Source of the DNA: Pleurotus djamor
Lineage: Eukaryota > Basidiomycota > Agaricomycetes > Agaricales > Pleurotaceae
Assembly (NCBI GenBank): GCA_029747585.1
Contig: JAPEVF010000026.1
Span: 62,001-126,000 of the forward strand
Direction of reading: 5' to 3'
DNA: 64,000 nt
In this document: in pieces, positions 30,601 through 44,069 of the stretch
How positions within the stretch are numbered: position 1 is the first letter of the stretch
Layout: each line of letters begins with the position of its first letter
Notes under the pieces: model-generated
Seen by the model: the letters and a program-made list of their open reading frames with translations, nothing else
Told to the model about the DNA's origin: nothing
Database searches by the model: none
Made by a program: the position numbers and the translations under genes

Positions 30601-33600
30601 TGCGGCAACCTGTCGGGCCACCTTCGATGTTGATGAACGTTTCCTAGATCTTGTCCTCAGAGATGCTGCAGATGTCGCAATCGCTCTCGAGTGTAGCATT
30701 CGTCTGCATGACAATATGCTGAAGGCTGATCGGGCGTTACCCTTCGGAGCGGTACACTTGTTCAACCGAGACAAACGGTTGACGTGGGCCTTAGAGCCAA
30801 AGGTCCACTCCCTCCTTGCTTCATCGGGAGACGGAATGGATAAGGCCATATCGACGATTTGGCCTATATATAAACCTGGTACAAAATGGCGTCGACTTCG
30901 GTCTCCCAATGAACAGTGGTTCTCGTCAACATCATTTGCTGAAAATGGTCAAAGAAAACAAGCCATCCATCTGGACGTCATCTCTGGAAGCTTACTCATT
31001 GACGGCCTACCAATTGGCCNGATTAAGCGATGACATTTTACAGCACCCCACCTATGTGCGCCTTTTCCAGGGAGTGAGTACCAATTATTCGCTTCGCCCA
31101 TAGCTTTTCCTGACATCCTTTGTCAGAAATCACTTGATGTGGTTCCTGCCAACATGGATGGAATGCACTATGCAAGCAAGTCGGCATTTGGTGGCTACCA
31201 AGTACGTTTTTCGCGCTTTGTGAACCTTTGTTTCTAATTACACACGTTGTAGCTCTTTTTTGCGATGAATGGACAGAACCTGGTTATCCGCGCAGTGTCA
31301 GGCTGTCAAGTGCTCGAATTGATTCCTCAGCATGTCTTTCAAGGCGACTTGCCAGCAGCGTTTGTCGATGACTACTTCCATTGGTTATCGATCTCGAGCG
31401 GCAGGACGCACGGATCTATCGAACTGAGACCGAAATCACGGCCTTGGTCGTCCTCTGACTCGAATTGGACGATTCATACATCCTTGCGTAACGGGCGCTC
31501 GCAAATGCGGAAGAGAGACACGCTCCTACTGGATATCCACAGTCCTTCAGCGTTCATGGTTTCCAATCAACTTGAAGCGCTGGACAGTAAAGCATACCTT
31601 CATCTAACCTGTCCCGATTCATACGACACCACAACCCTGTATGCCCTCCTGCCTCGTTATAGGCTAAGTTTTGTTTTGGACGATGAAGGCCACTTGGAGT
31701 CAACCCAGTTTTCTGGCATGATTGTGGATCCCTCTCCCAACGTCGGATCGCTCGTCGGTTTGGTTAATCAACTCTTCATACGGCCTAAGAACACAGTCCT
31801 TGCTCAACTCCATCGCGTTCGGCGGGTCCTTATCCCTGAAGGGACTGTCACTACGAGTCGGACCGACGATCACGTCCGAGTGCAAATACTGCCCCCTGAA
31901 GCTCCCAGTCTATCCTATCATGAATATCTCCTTGATAACGATTTGGGCTGTCTTATAGGAAAGCCGAATTGGTTTGGGAGACTGTACCAAGCAAAGCTCC
32001 ACGCGCTGACCAGCTATTGTTTGCCAGACCCACTTACTGGACGGACTGGTGTTGAAGAAGCATTGTCTATTCTCCAATCCGGCTTTGCATCATCGTTCCC
32101 AAGGCTCTCAGATCGAGAGATACAACTACTTGTCGACATCGACTCGATATCTCCACGCTTGACCTACTATCCTGCCCATCTTCAAACAATGCAATCCATT
32201 GAATGGTCCAACACATTGTCACCCTTCTCGCAATGCCCGACTTTCTCTGAAATTGTCAGGAAAATACATTCACACGCCGAAGATCTTGACCTTTTCTACG
32301 CGGATCAACCGCCTAAGCGGACCCAATCCCCATTTCGCCACAACTCCGACCCACATCTCCTACAGCGCTACTACCAACGCTACCGCATCCTTTATCATGC
32401 TGACATGCTGGCATCCGTTCCCGTGCATTGCGATATATCTTACTCGCGTGTCCTTGACGAGGATAGTCTCGATTCTGAACGCAAAGCATGTATACTTTCC
32501 AAGGCAATAACAGATTGGCGACCCAGTCCGTATCCCCGTGTCAGCCTCAGTCAGACGCTGTTGGTTCACACCCAAATCTCCACTTCAAGCCAGCCCATCA
32601 ATGATTGCTACGACTGGTTAAGGCTTTCGCTTCAGGACTCTTGGTTCAGATTGTATGATACTTGTCGTAAATCTGACCCGACAGATCGCTTTCGACTTGC
32701 GTTTGGCCTCAATATTTTCAATTACCAGTCCCCTCAACACTGGGATATTGCTCCCATATTTTTGAATTTTGCCACTAATCATCAATTTCGCTCGACTCAC
32801 ACCCCGCGTTTCATGGATGGATCCGGTGTCTTGAACCTTTCAGCAGGTTTCGAACCGCAAGTTTCTAAGATCGTCGATCTCATCAATCAGGCTTATGCAC
32901 GCCTCCCAATACCTTTGCAGTTGCAGGTTCCTCGGCAGTCGTACGAAAATGATAGGGAATTCCATCTACGTCGCAACAGGCTCGAGGAGTCCATGTACAG
33001 CTCACAAGCGGAGAAATTGGCGTCCAACCTGAAGGCACAATGGCCTTGCGATGCTCCTTCTCCTCCACACCCCCCACCTGGATCCGCGATGCTGTTCTCT
33101 CAATCCGATTTCATGCCTTCCATCCGGTCCGCGTACTCGGTAGTATTTCGCAACCACCAGTTCCGTACCCACCTTGAAACTCTACAGGAACTCCTCACTC
33201 ATTCACAGCATGGCTCATTGCCTACGTCCTCCCCGTATAGTCTCCCCCCGCCTTTCACGCTCGAGCCTCACCCATACACTAGAATCCAACTACAAGCCCT
33301 GTTGGATTCGTCTGTGCCTAGCTCATCTATTCCCGAACTGCCCTCGGTCTTTGGGCACGGAGGTCTTCCTACTCGGAACGCGGCGGAAGCACTTCCCAGC
33401 TTAAACTCGATCATCTGTGATTTGTCCAACTCTGAGTGTCACATTCATCGTGTGTACGCAGAAGCCTTGATAAGTTCTCGCGACCTCTTTATCACTCAGA
33501 ATCATGGCCTTCCATTGGCGAGAGAATCATCTCCAGTGAGTTTCAATAAACCCTGCCCACACGAGTCATCTCATGAGACCTCGGATACCAGGCTACACAT

Positions 33601-36600
33601 CTCTCATTGGCACTAGAGGAGCACCATCGTTTATGTAAATCTACCTTCAAACATATCTTACAAGATATTATCGGTGGTCTTTCGGTAGCGACCAGAGCCT
33701 CCCTCGGACTCAAGCAGGCCGGCCAATGGCCTCGACTAACTCCCATGTCCCTTGTTTGTCTCCTGGCATCAACGTCGCATATTCGCCTGAAACCTACCTG
33801 GATGGACGCCTTCGTATCAATGTGCCAGGCCTTCATTATATACCAACGCTCATCTAGGCTACTGGCCCTGGTCTTGTTGGGGTCGTACGACGAGCTTGCA
33901 TTGGAGATTAGCAATACGTGTGTGACTTCTGGAAATCGTCCAGATTGGTTGCTCATCCAGGTACAATACCCACGACTTGCTTCAGTCAATTAACTCTGTA
34001 CTGACCTATGCCCTCTAGATTGAAAGTAATTTTACCGCTCGGCATCTCCAACTTGAAGTAGCAGAAGCTATGATACATCCCCCGTCGAATCGAAAGCACC
34101 CTGAAAATACCATCCTTCAACTCAATATGGGTGAAGGAAAGTCATCCGTCATCGTCCCCTTTGTATCAACGGAAGTCGCCAATGGGTTGGCCCTGTGTAG
34201 GGTTGTCATCATCAAGCCCCTCGTTGGACAGATGTTTCGACAACTCACAGAAAAGCTAGGAGGGCTTGTCAATCGCCGCATCTTTTTCGTGCCATTTTCA
34301 AGGGGGCTTCCCATGGACAGTCGACGTATTGAAGTGCTTCGCAGCCTCTTTCGTCAGTGTAGGGACGAGAAGGGCATACTTCTCATGCAACCCGAACACA
34401 TCTTATCTTTCAAACTCATGGTGGTTGAAAGGCTAATCAATGCCTCTCGTGCAGACTACCTTTCCGCGCTTCGCTGCATTCGGTGGATGGACGGTGTTTC
34501 TCGCGATTTGTTGGACGAGAGCGACGAGATCCTCGAAACTCGCTACCAGCTGATCTACACTATGGGCCAACAAGTGACGCTTGAGGACCATCCGAACCGA
34601 TGGATCACAATTCAACAAATATTCCATCTGGTGAAAGAAGGCCTGCAACGCACAAGGATAGACATAGAAGCTGACTTCCACGCCGATTATGGACGTTTCC
34701 CCTTCATTCAGCATGTGGAACTCGAAGCTGGTGCCCAGCTCATCGACTCGATCGTTCAACTGGTCATTAGTGGAGCTTTGCCAGGCTTAGCGTTTGGTGT
34801 CCTCTCGAAGGAACTCCAAGAACTGGTCCTCCTTTTCATTACTAGATATGAGGCGGCTGATCTTTCTGAACAGGTTCGTGCGCAGACGGGAGGCTTTTGG
34901 AACGGTATTCTCCTTTTGCGTGGCCTGTTTGCAAAGGGAATCCTTCTCTACGCCATCAAAGAACGAAGATGGAGAGTTGACTATGGCCTTGACCCCAAGC
35001 GAACCCTACTTGCAGTCCCGTATAGAGCCAAGGACGTCCCTTCCTTGAGGGCAGAGTTCGGTCACCCTGATCTTGCCATCTGCTTGACTTGCTTATCCTA
35101 CTACTACACTGGACTAAGCGAGCAGCAACTGCGCCAGTCCTTCGAACTGCTTTTCATTCTCGACGACCCAGATGCGGAATATGCCACATGGACAGACCCG
35201 AAGGATCCCAGGGATTTGCGTTCTATCAACGTCGAAGACACCGATCAGTGGGCCAATGTCATGTGCAACTTCAAGTACAACAAGGCTACTATCGACTTCT
35301 TCCTGCGAAGCATCGTTTTTCCAAAGGAGGGAAAGACGTTCCCTAGAAAGCTCAGTACATCAGGCTGGGACCTCGCTGAGAACAGGACTCACGTCACAAC
35401 TGGCTTTAGCGGCACCAACGACAACCGTTATCTGTTGCCAACGACAGCCATGCAACATGATATAGAAGCACTGAAAAGCACTAACGCTAAGGTGTTGAGT
35501 TATATGCTCCTGCCAGAAAATGACTACTATCTCTGTGCCCAAAGCCCAGATGGACGCGGGCTCCGAACAATCAACTTTCTGGAGCTTCTCTCTAAGCAAG
35601 AACCCGCTATCCGTGTCCTGTTGGATGTTGGGGCGCAGATGCTTGAGCTCCAAAACGTTCAGCTCGCTCATCATTGGCTCAACCTGCTCCCCATCGATGT
35701 AGAGGCGGCTGTCTACTTCAACCAGGACGATGACATCATGGTGCTCACAAGAGACGGGGATAGTAGATCATTTCACGAATCGCCTTATTCCAACCAACTC
35801 GACCGCTGCGCTGTATATCTTGACGATGCACATACTCGGGGAACCGATCTGAAGCTACCCATAGGCACTCGAGCAGCTGTCACCCTCGGGCCCAAAGTCA
35901 CCAAAGATCGACTTATTCAAGGTGAAAATTAATTGGTCATTGAATGCATATAGCATGGAGAATCAACTCACGGTTTGCTTTGGTAGGCTGTATGAGGATG
36001 CGGAAGCTCGGAGTCGGCCACACTCTAATGTTTTTCGCTCCTCCACAAGTCGACGAAAGTATACGTCGCATCGCTGACAGGATGTCACCGGACACACCTC
36101 TTCGATCAGTGGATGTTATTCGATGGGCAATACATGAGACGTGCTCTCGTATCGAGCACAATATCCATCATTGGTACAGCCAAGGTATCGATTACAACAA
36201 CCGACGCCGTGCATGGGATGCATTCCTTCAGGACGATGATACTGAAGGCCTTCGTTCTGCCTGGCTTCAACCGGAAGGCCTGACTTTGGAACAACTGTAT
36301 GGCGGTACAGGCGTTGACTTTGCTGGGCCCATGCTCCCGACGCCCGCAATGCAGATGCATCTTCAAAGTATTGGTATTGAGATTGGTCCATCATCCATGC
36401 GATCCATTGACGAAGAACAGGAGCGTGAGGTAAGCCACGAGGTCGAGCTGGAGCGAGAGGTTCAAAGACCCAAAGGCGAGACTCCTGAGGCCCATGCTCT
36501 CCACTCGTCCGTTCAACGTCTTATCCAATCTGGAATCCTTGATACCTCTGATGGCTTTTCGAACCTGATCAAGTTTTTCCGCCCATCAGACTCACAGTTT

Positions 36601-37224
36601 ATGCTACGAGGAACAGAAACCAAGTTGTTCGCCACTCACGACTTCATGATGACCGTCAAAAGTTCTCGAAAATCGGCTCACCATCCTTCTGACTACCTCC
36701 GTCCTATCAAGTGGATTGTCACTCATAAACTATCAGGCTCTTTGATCATCATGAGTCCTTGGGAGGTCAATGAACTCCTTCCGCTCATCCATAAATCCCC
36801 ATACGTGACCCTTCACATCTATTCTCCCCGCGTAACCTTCTCGATGCTCCCATTCGACGACCTCAAAGTCTACACCGTACCTGCTCTACCGTCTTCATGG
36901 ACTGCTCCTCGTTTAGAAACCACATGCATCAACCTCATCGCCGGGCAGCTATATCTCCGCGATTACGACGAATACCTCTCCGTCTGCGCTTTTCTAGGAA
37001 GATATTCTGGTGATGGCGACAATGACACACGGAAGGGAGTGGATGGCTTCATCAAGCTCGGGGATCAGAGCGCCGAGGTGGCTCGAGTGTGCGGATTCGC
37101 GGAGAGCCCCATCCAAACTCTGAAGCAATTGATCAGTGCTCGTAGAAAGGGAATGGATTATCGTTCGTCCCATCTGGGCAAGATATTGAACAGTGCCGTC
37201 GTCCGTCGTGAGGATTTCAGCTGA
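27691..37224 (+). CDS. Giant DUF6606/DUF3638/DUF3645 ATPase-like protein
   Basis: A protein of about 3,066 residues of a family widespread in fungi, of unclear role; databases sometimes label relatives as ubiquitin hydrolases. The N-terminal DUF6606 region begins at once (LEYIVTHIFLPLKLPQ). DUF3638 carries a Walker A-like LNMGEGKSSVIVP (about 34120) and an acidic DESDE box (34514-34528), the pattern of a helicase-like ATPase; DUF3645 follows, then a charged segment and a C-terminal domain. Exons: 27691-27964, 28013-31073, 31127-31201, 31253-33535, 33592-33960, 34019-35921 and 35987-37224. The frame breaks twice in exon 2: at an eight-C run (29684-29691) and at the N at 31020. Taking one base out at each spot gives a length divisible by three and restores conserved sequence (IWRDTTYLLL, GRLSDDIL). 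I see no cysteine-protease motif. Confidence 0.88.
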
Positions 37225-38192
37225 GGACTGTCTGTGGGCTCGCTTTGAACGTTCATTATCCTATATTTTCTCTTTGGTTTCTACTGTTCGCAATTTCTGT
37301 ACTTGTATAGATCTGTATCCTTAGTGAGATGATGGCAAATGCGAGGTTCATTATTACAATAGAGGCACCTAGCTCAAAGGACCAAGCTGTAGCACATCTT
37401 CGTAGAAAAAAAAAAANGGAAACGAAATAAAAAGGTCAAGAAAAAAGATGCACTACATTCCGCATGTGAGGGGAGCCAGGGTACGGGACATTGTCAAGAC
37501 TACGGATGTGGAAACTAAAAATGCACATGATAACAATAGGTACGAAAAAGAAACAAAATAATGAAGGATAGATTGGTGGTAGATGAAAGAAAGATTAATA
37601 AGGGTAATTGGGGGGGGGGGGGGTTNNGAGTGTGGGAGGAAGACCGCTATCGAAGAGAAGGGAAAAGGTGGGTCGCGGTAATCGCATCACATACGAAGGA
37701 AGAGGGACTTCACGTCATGCGTGCGTAGAAGTGTCGAGTTAAAGCTATCTAGCACCATCGCCAGGAGGATGAATATGTTGATACCCGAGGCTAGCCGCAC
37801 AGGTAATAAATGGGGTTTGTTGTTACTTGACTGTCTACGCTCCAAGGGGGAATGGGGAGAAAGGAAGATAAGACAGGACGAAGTAATTAATGGAAGAGGT
37901 TAAGCCGCTGGCGATGGTGTGAAAGCAAGAGGTGCGTATGAGGTAGAGTGTGACCTGTAACACCTAGATAAATAGTTGGAAGGTTTGACAAGCAAGGTAA
38001 GATAACAGCGAAGCGAGCACATGGAGGGGTGAGGGTGAGGGGAGCGCGGAGAGTCTTGATGTCGACAGTGTACAAGGGGAGGAACGACGGGATGTGGGGA
38101 AGCAGGAGGTACAGAGGGGATTTGGCTACAACGTAATCCAGGGGGGTATGGTGTTTCCAGCAGGGAGGTCGGGCCTGAGGTTGATGATGATA
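37225..38192. other. Intergenic, low-complexity, convergent 3' regions
   Basis: Purine-rich sequence between the giant gene and the converging membrane-protein gene. It includes an A run at 37406-37416 followed by an N, and a run of 14 G at 37610-37623 followed by two Ns at 37626-37627. No gene is recognised. Confidence 0.55.
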
Positions 38193-39578
38193 CTATGATT
38201 TTGCTCCCTGAGCATGCGGCGGTAATGGGAAAGCATCTGTAACATCTTCTTCACCCGAAACGGCTGAATATGAATCAACGACCGAGAACCCCGTCCCCGT
38301 ACTCAGCGTTGAAACAACTCTCGGCTCGGGGGTAATGGACGGTGTTGCATCGCTGTCGAGAGCAGCGATAATCGACAAGATAGCTCGTTCATTATCGCTT
38401 TGCTGAGACGAGATAGAGTCTTCGGCGGTATGCCTCGTGAGAGGTGACGAATGAGTGGGTGAGGAGTCGGCAATGGTGATGGTGGGGTTATCGAAGGGGT
38501 TGACTGATGGGGAGGTGTCAGCTTTGGCCTTACTTCTCGCGGCCTTGGCTTGCGCTTTGATCTTGGCCTCATCAAAGTCATGAGCACTGAAAAAGGGATT
38601 GTGTAGACTTCGTCTCGGTTCAGGTTCGTCATCGTTGAAGGGATTGGCTCCGCCGTACGTAACGACTTCGGCCGATTCCCAGCGGTGGAGAGACGATGCG
38701 GCGGTCGTAGGAGGGGTGGGTCGAGCGGGGTTGACATTCGGTGAGAGCGCACGAGCGGTATTGATATCAAAGCTGTCTGATCGCAACGTGAAGACCGAGC
38801 CATCTTCAGCTGAACTCCAATTGATGGCACCGCCTGTGTCCAGGTTACCAAGATGTGGTGGGGATTGCTTGCCTAGCGAATTCGGTAGAGCAGGAACGTT
38901 ACCGTATGGATGCATACGATCAAAGACAGGCAAGGGAAGATCTTCGACGGACTTGGTCGTGACGGCGGTACGAACGCTGGGGGACCTCTTTTTGAACATA
39001 CTGATCTTCTCAATTGGGGNCCCGCCTTCGGTGCTCTTATCCTCAACTGGTTTCTGCTCAGCCATGCCTTCCCACTTGTCCTGATCACCGCTCTCCAGCT
39101 TGTTCCATGGATCGCCGCGACGGTGAGACCGAGAGCGGTCGAGATCACCACGGGCATTCCGTGATATTGAAGTGAGAGGGGCGCGAGCGCGAGCCTTAAG
39201 AGCCTGCGTAGACCGTTTGTATAGCCAAAGACCCAGAAGCACAAGGAACACCGCGCCAGCAAAAGCACCAACGCATGCTCCAACCACGGTGGTGGTAGAT
39301 ATTGACGAAGTAGTAGACTCGGGTGTTTGAGTAGGTGGTGGTTCTGTCGTTGTGCCGGAAGAGGTTGTAGAAGGGGAGGTGGGAATGGATGCAGGTGGGG
39401 ATGCAATGGTGAATTGACCTGCTCCCGGGGCAGAAGCTCCCCGTGAGTCGTCAAAGGCAAGCGCAGAGGCTGTTGGCGAAGCGTCGCCAACTATTGAAGC
39501 GCCTCCAATACCAGAGACAGTCGGGGCTGCCAAAGGGTCTACCTGACGCTTAAAAGGTTTTGGTGTGAGCCGAACCAT
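38193..39578 (-). CDS. Single-pass membrane protein with Ser/Thr-rich ectodomain
   Basis: One long exon encodes 461 residues. Residues 1-100 are rich in Ser, Thr, Pro and Ala (TSPSTTSSGTTTEPPPTQTP) and suited to O-glycosylation. A single helix follows (VVGACVGAFAGAVFLVLLGLWLY), then a basic stop-transfer (KRSTQALKARAR) and a long polar, Pro/Ser-rich cytosolic tail with repeated N-P-F-type motifs (ANPFND, HNPFFS, VNPFDNP) that could bind EH-domain endocytic proteins. The layout resembles fungal wall-stress sensors, but no sensor domain is recognised. The N at 39020 does not shift the frame. ATG 39578 is preferred to 39620 because CTTCCTTCCAG just upstream looks like a 3' splice site of a leader intron. 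Confidence 0.75.
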   Translation of the reverse strand: MVRLTPKPFKRQVDPLAAPTVSGIGGASIVGDASPTASALAFDDSRGASAPGAGQFTIASPPASIPTSPSTTSSGTTTEPPPTQTPESTTSSISTTTVVGACVGAFAGAVFLVLLGLWLYKRSTQALKARARAPLTSISRNARGDLDRSRSHRRGDPWNKLESGDQDKWEGMAEQKPVEDKSTEGGXPIEKISMFKKRSPSVRTAVTTKSVEDLPLPVFDRMHPYGNVPALPNSLGKQSPPHLGNLDTGGAINWSSAEDGSVFTLRSDSFDINTARALSPNVNPARPTPPTTAASSLHRWESAEVVTYGGANPFNDDEPEPRRSLHNPFFSAHDFDEAKIKAQAKAARSKAKADTSPSVNPFDNPTITIADSSPTHSSPLTRHTAEDSISSQQSDNERAILSIIAALDSDATPSITPEPRVVSTLSTGTGFSVVDSYSAVSGEEDVTDAFPLPPHAQGAKS

Positions 39579-42197
39579 TTTGAACGACGATGGGCGACCT
39601 GGAAGGAAGAGGGGGGTCAAAGGAGCGACAGGGTCTTGGAAGAGACAGTGGTGGAAGTATAAGGAAGTATGAGAAGGGGTCGTGGGCGATGCAGCACACG
39701 GGGAAAATCAGATTCTGTTCCGTATCAGAAAGTTGTGAGTGTTTGAGGTGAGAAGCGATCAAAACCAAGACATACTCGGTAAGATAAAATTCAGACAAAG
39801 TGTAGCAGTGTAGCAAGCTGCATCGACGAAGCAGGAGAACGAAAGAAACGAGGGGACGTCGGAAAGGTACGAGGAGGAGAAGAGGCGGTCGTGGTGGTCG
39901 GAGGAGAGAAAGAGTGTCGGCGTCGTCAAGACTCAAATGGTCAGTGGATCGGTTGCTACTGTGGGAACTCTCCTTCCTTTTTGGGACTGCTCGCACTTTG
40001 CCGGACCGAGCTGGTTGTCAAGCTGATCTGGACCCTGGCTCGCTCCTTCACCATGAATTTTCAAGAGGCAAGAACTTGCAGAATACTTTACTTCCTACGC
40101 ATCATTGACCACGTCTGTCATATTCTATCCAATTGTACTCGTCCAAGTCAAATGTCACTAACAATTCACAATCAATACCCAGTAACAAGTACCATCACTG
40201 ATGCCGTCAAGTCAAGTCCGAAACTCGTCACAGCTCCTCAGGACTCTTCATGGTGCATGGATAGATGAAGAGTGATCCATGATGCACCGTGGTTTCACTT
40301 CTCTATAACTCCAAATTACTCATGGCATCATCTTGTCAACTTGTGCTTGCCTTATTCAACTGTGCGGTGAGCTCCAAACATCATGACTACAACGGTGGAC
40401 TACCTCCATGTTTCAGCTGATAAATGGCTGTTTTCCCAGCCCAGACGGAGTCGCGTTCGTTCTCATCATTTCTACTGCGGTCCATATTCCCGTTCAATCA
40501 TTGTTATGTATAGGCACACCATCATCTTCTGTGTCTACTCTAGTATCCCAATTCAGCTCACCAGCTTAAACACGGCACTGGGCTGAGGTTGTAGTGATCT
40601 TCTAGTGGCTTACAACATTTCACCCGCTTTGATACGGATACCATATCATTCTCAATCACACGACACGTCCAAGATTAGTTCCTGGCTGACCAGTTGAACC
40701 CTGGGCCTGAAGCTTGAAAACCTGAATAATCGCTTTATCCGTCGAGACTGCCAGCTAGCCATAGTCATTGCTCTGCCTACGGTACTCATAGATTTTCTGA
40801 GCACACACCTCAACAACCCAAGAATGCATTCTATCATTCCGCGTTCGCCGTTCGCCTCGCCTCGGGTCCGTACTTCGCTTCCTTGGACGATTCTTCCCGC
40901 CAGTCTCACGTTGCGCTCAAGTTGCGGTTCAAGTCACACGCTTACCTACGATAAGTAGACCTCCCCAAATACTATCGCACCTTCGTAAAGTTCAACACTT
41001 ATCTGGGCGTTCCTGCAATGAAGGAACCAACCTATCGGTTCCAATCCCCCAACAGCACAGCTTTCTTCCATATCCAGAGGTCATCTCTTTAATTGATGCA
41101 GATTTATTTCTGCTACTCATCAATGCTCTGACCATCACTGACACACAGTTGGAGTCCTTGCTTTTGGCAGCATCGAACGATCTTGGTCTCCACGATGCAT
41201 CAAGGTTGGGGTCGACGCTGATCATCACGACATATACATACATAGACCCATGTATACACCTCATTCATTCGTGAGTATGCCCACTGCTTCTTCTCGCTGA
41301 AACGGCAGCCTATCATCGGAGTTCTGAGACAAGCTACCGTCGGTTGTTATTATCGCATTGGGTGTTAGATACCTCGACTGGACGCAATTTCGCTCAGCGC
41401 TTCAGATACACCGCAATCTCTTCTCTTTGCCAGTAGACTCTATTGTCCAAGAATCCATTTGATTTGACATTTATTTACTACATTGTTGGCTTGAGGTGGG
41501 AGCGCATGTCACGGCTTCCCTTCAGACAGAACACTGATAGGCATCGGTTGCCGCCAGGACTCGCTTAGACGCTTAGTATTAAAAAGTCTTCTGAATGGTA
41601 GATTCAAGCACTCATTTCTACCAGAGAACTTTGGACTCACTGCCAATGGAGTTCATTTTGTGGTCATGTCGCGCCGCGCTGGCCAGATCATCACTGAACC
41701 ACACATACCAAATATAGCAATCAAACTTCCATTCCGGGACACAAAACGCTGGGCATCAACATTGCAGGGATGCATCGGTAAGAGGTCCCTCGACAAAATG
41801 CAAATACCCAGGGGTAAGCATCGGAATATTTCAAACTGAGTCCGCAAAAAAGGATTCTTTTATTGACGCATCAACTTTTTCCTTTCTTTTCTTTCTTTAC
41901 CCCCACCAACATCTTCCCAACCGCGCAACTGCGTTGGTGACTTGTCCCAGTCCCCGTTGGTACTGCGATCGCCGTACCAAGCCCACTATCAGCGTTTCGT
42001 CTTAGAGCGCTCCCGCACATTCTTTTTATAGCAACATTCGTTGAATACTTAACTCCACTCGTTCAAATTCCCCATACCGCCCACCGCCCCCAAGTGACAT
42101 AAACGTTCCGTACAGTCGGAAACTTGTCCTTGAACCCTTGGATATTTGTTTCTCCCGCAACGTCATTATTGCTTATCTGGTCCAGTCTCGAATCGTC
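39579..42197. other. Intergenic between two divergent membrane-protein genes
   Basis: A 2.6-kb stretch with only short frames and no recognised coding content. It should hold two promoters. A long pyrimidine tract (CTTTTTTCCTTTC and onward) near 41875-41905 lies about 300 bp before the ATG at 42198, as is common at fungal promoters. Confidence 0.5.
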
Positions 42198-43050
42198 ATG
42201 CCGGTTCTGCAATCCCGCTCATACACCGAGAGACCGCTCAACACTACGGCCGTCACATGTCTCACGATTGCCTCCTTCATCTTCCTCGTCACCGTAGCAG
42301 CCACCCTCGGACATCTCTTGCGTAAACGAAATGCACGACGGAGAGCGACTAGTGCTCGTCGGTCCCTTATCCTCTCGCGCATCCAGAGGTCTCAGCTTGC
42401 TGATATGAATGGGGGTTCGATGGTTGAAGTGAATTCCCCTGTGGACGACGACATGCAACATGTTGGGTTTGAAGTGAGGGAAAAGGATATGAACGCGATA
42501 TATGACGACTATGTTCGTGATCAAGGCGGTCTTTCGAGGTAAGTCTCCTGCTATCCTCATTCTACTTCATTCCGCGCCACTCCGTCCTATCACATCCGCC
42601 TGCCTATCCCCAGAAGCGAGATATTCCTCGCCAACTCACCTATCTGTTGTTCCTGTCCAAAGTTCCCATCGCTAACAGGCCCCGAAATTTGCTTTCATTA
42701 GTACTCCATTTTCCCGCAATAATATGACACCCAGCGTCGTACTTCCACTACGCATTCCGACCAAATCGACTCCCTCAAGTCCCAAAGATAACACTTTCGG
42801 CCCGGTTTCCATCCCATCCAGTCCAAGTTCAACCTCGAACAACGCTTCCACGTCATCACTGAACTTGAACGAAGACCTCGCGCCGTCCGTGTTCTTACCT
42901 TCCGTGCTTATCAGAGGACAACCCATCTCACCTGGGTTGACTCAGAGTCACAGTCAGACACAGGGCAGCCCTCGGCCTCCTATCCGAGGAATGCCCCTTC
43001 CCCCTTCCCCCCTCTCTGTAACTTTCACTTCGTCTCGAACCTACCTGTAG
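42198..43050 (+). CDS. Small single-pass membrane protein, related to the SH3 gene at 44070
   Basis: Two exons (42198-42538, 42702-43050) encode 229 residues. One transmembrane helix lies near residues 16-38 (AVTCLTIASFIFLVTVAATLG), followed at once by a basic stop-transfer (LLRKRNARRRAT). The second exon opens with STPFSRNNMTPSVVLPL and ends in a Pro/Ser-rich tail without a folded domain. Gene plan, intron phase and the MTPS(V/I)(V/I)LP motif after the intron match the SH3 gene that faces it, but the SH3 domain is missing here. The acidic juxtamembrane part (VNSPVDDDMQHVGFEV) is not shared. Function unknown. Confidence 0.72.
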
Positions 43051-44069
43051 CCTTCACCCTTTCAAGCCTCCCATCCCGGTCGATTCGGCGTCGCCCTGAC
43101 TTCGATTCTTGGATTCCCCTGTATTTTCTGATTTACCCCCCGCTCTTTACGATTCATCGACGCACCAGGCTTCCGATGCCGATTATACCCCTCATTCACG
43201 TTTACTTCATTTACGTGCCCTTCTCTCCATACACGGCATTGTTTATCTACATGCATCACAGGTCCGTTGAGGCTTGTTGTCTAAATTATCCAATTTCGTT
43301 CTACGATATTGTACGCGATAGTACTCATTCAAAGATTCAGTAGATGTACCTTTAGATAACCATTTGTTGTACAATCGACTTGTACTTTTGTCCGGAATTC
43401 TAGGATCAAATGATACGCAACCCAAATACAACACAAACAGCCAATGCGAGGGCTCCGTTTTTGTTGTGTTTAAAGCAAGTAGCATCGGGATACGATAGGG
43501 TGTGCTAATAATGGTACATGCTGCTCAATATAAAGGTGGTATGCTTGTCGATGAGTATCTACAATTGGTCGAAGGGGGGGCTTGAATGAGGACAGTTCAG
43601 AGGGAGAGATGGATGACGATGATACGAGACAGTAAGAAAGCGGACTAAGGAAATCACTGAGCGTAGTTTTGTACACGAAGATAAATAATGGTGCGTCCGC
43701 GATAGTCCAAGGGTAATACAAGTATGAACCCATTGGAAAGTGGGTATCAAAATAGCACAGGAAGAAAAGGGTATTTGGGCTGGCCAACTGGGGAAGCGAG
43801 AACAAGAATACGCGGGTTCAGGCACGAAAAAGCTCAATTGAAAACCTGGACACGACGAACAAAGAGAAAAGGCGAGAAGCAGGGGAAATGAGAAAACAAT
43901 TGCATCAAGCGAAATCACTATGAATTTGAAAGCCGGTCGAATTTGTGACTGAGTGCCAACTGCGTAAATGCCTGTACGACCTTCGACCGGAGACGAGGCC
44001 AGCCTTGGTTGAAGAAAAAGGGAATTGGGGCGTGCACGAGGTTGAAAATGATTTGTGCGAGGTGGGGTT
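43051..44069. other. Intergenic, convergent 3' regions
   Basis: About 1 kb between the 3' ends of the two related membrane-protein genes. I looked for a remnant SH3 domain downstream of the shorter gene and saw none. Short minus-strand frames (43470-43918) look like chance. Confidence 0.45.

Noticed and set aside
38960..39080. Frameshift at the N at 39020
   Set aside because: Unlike the other coding Ns, the protein is convincing in the same frame on both sides, so this N stands for a real base.
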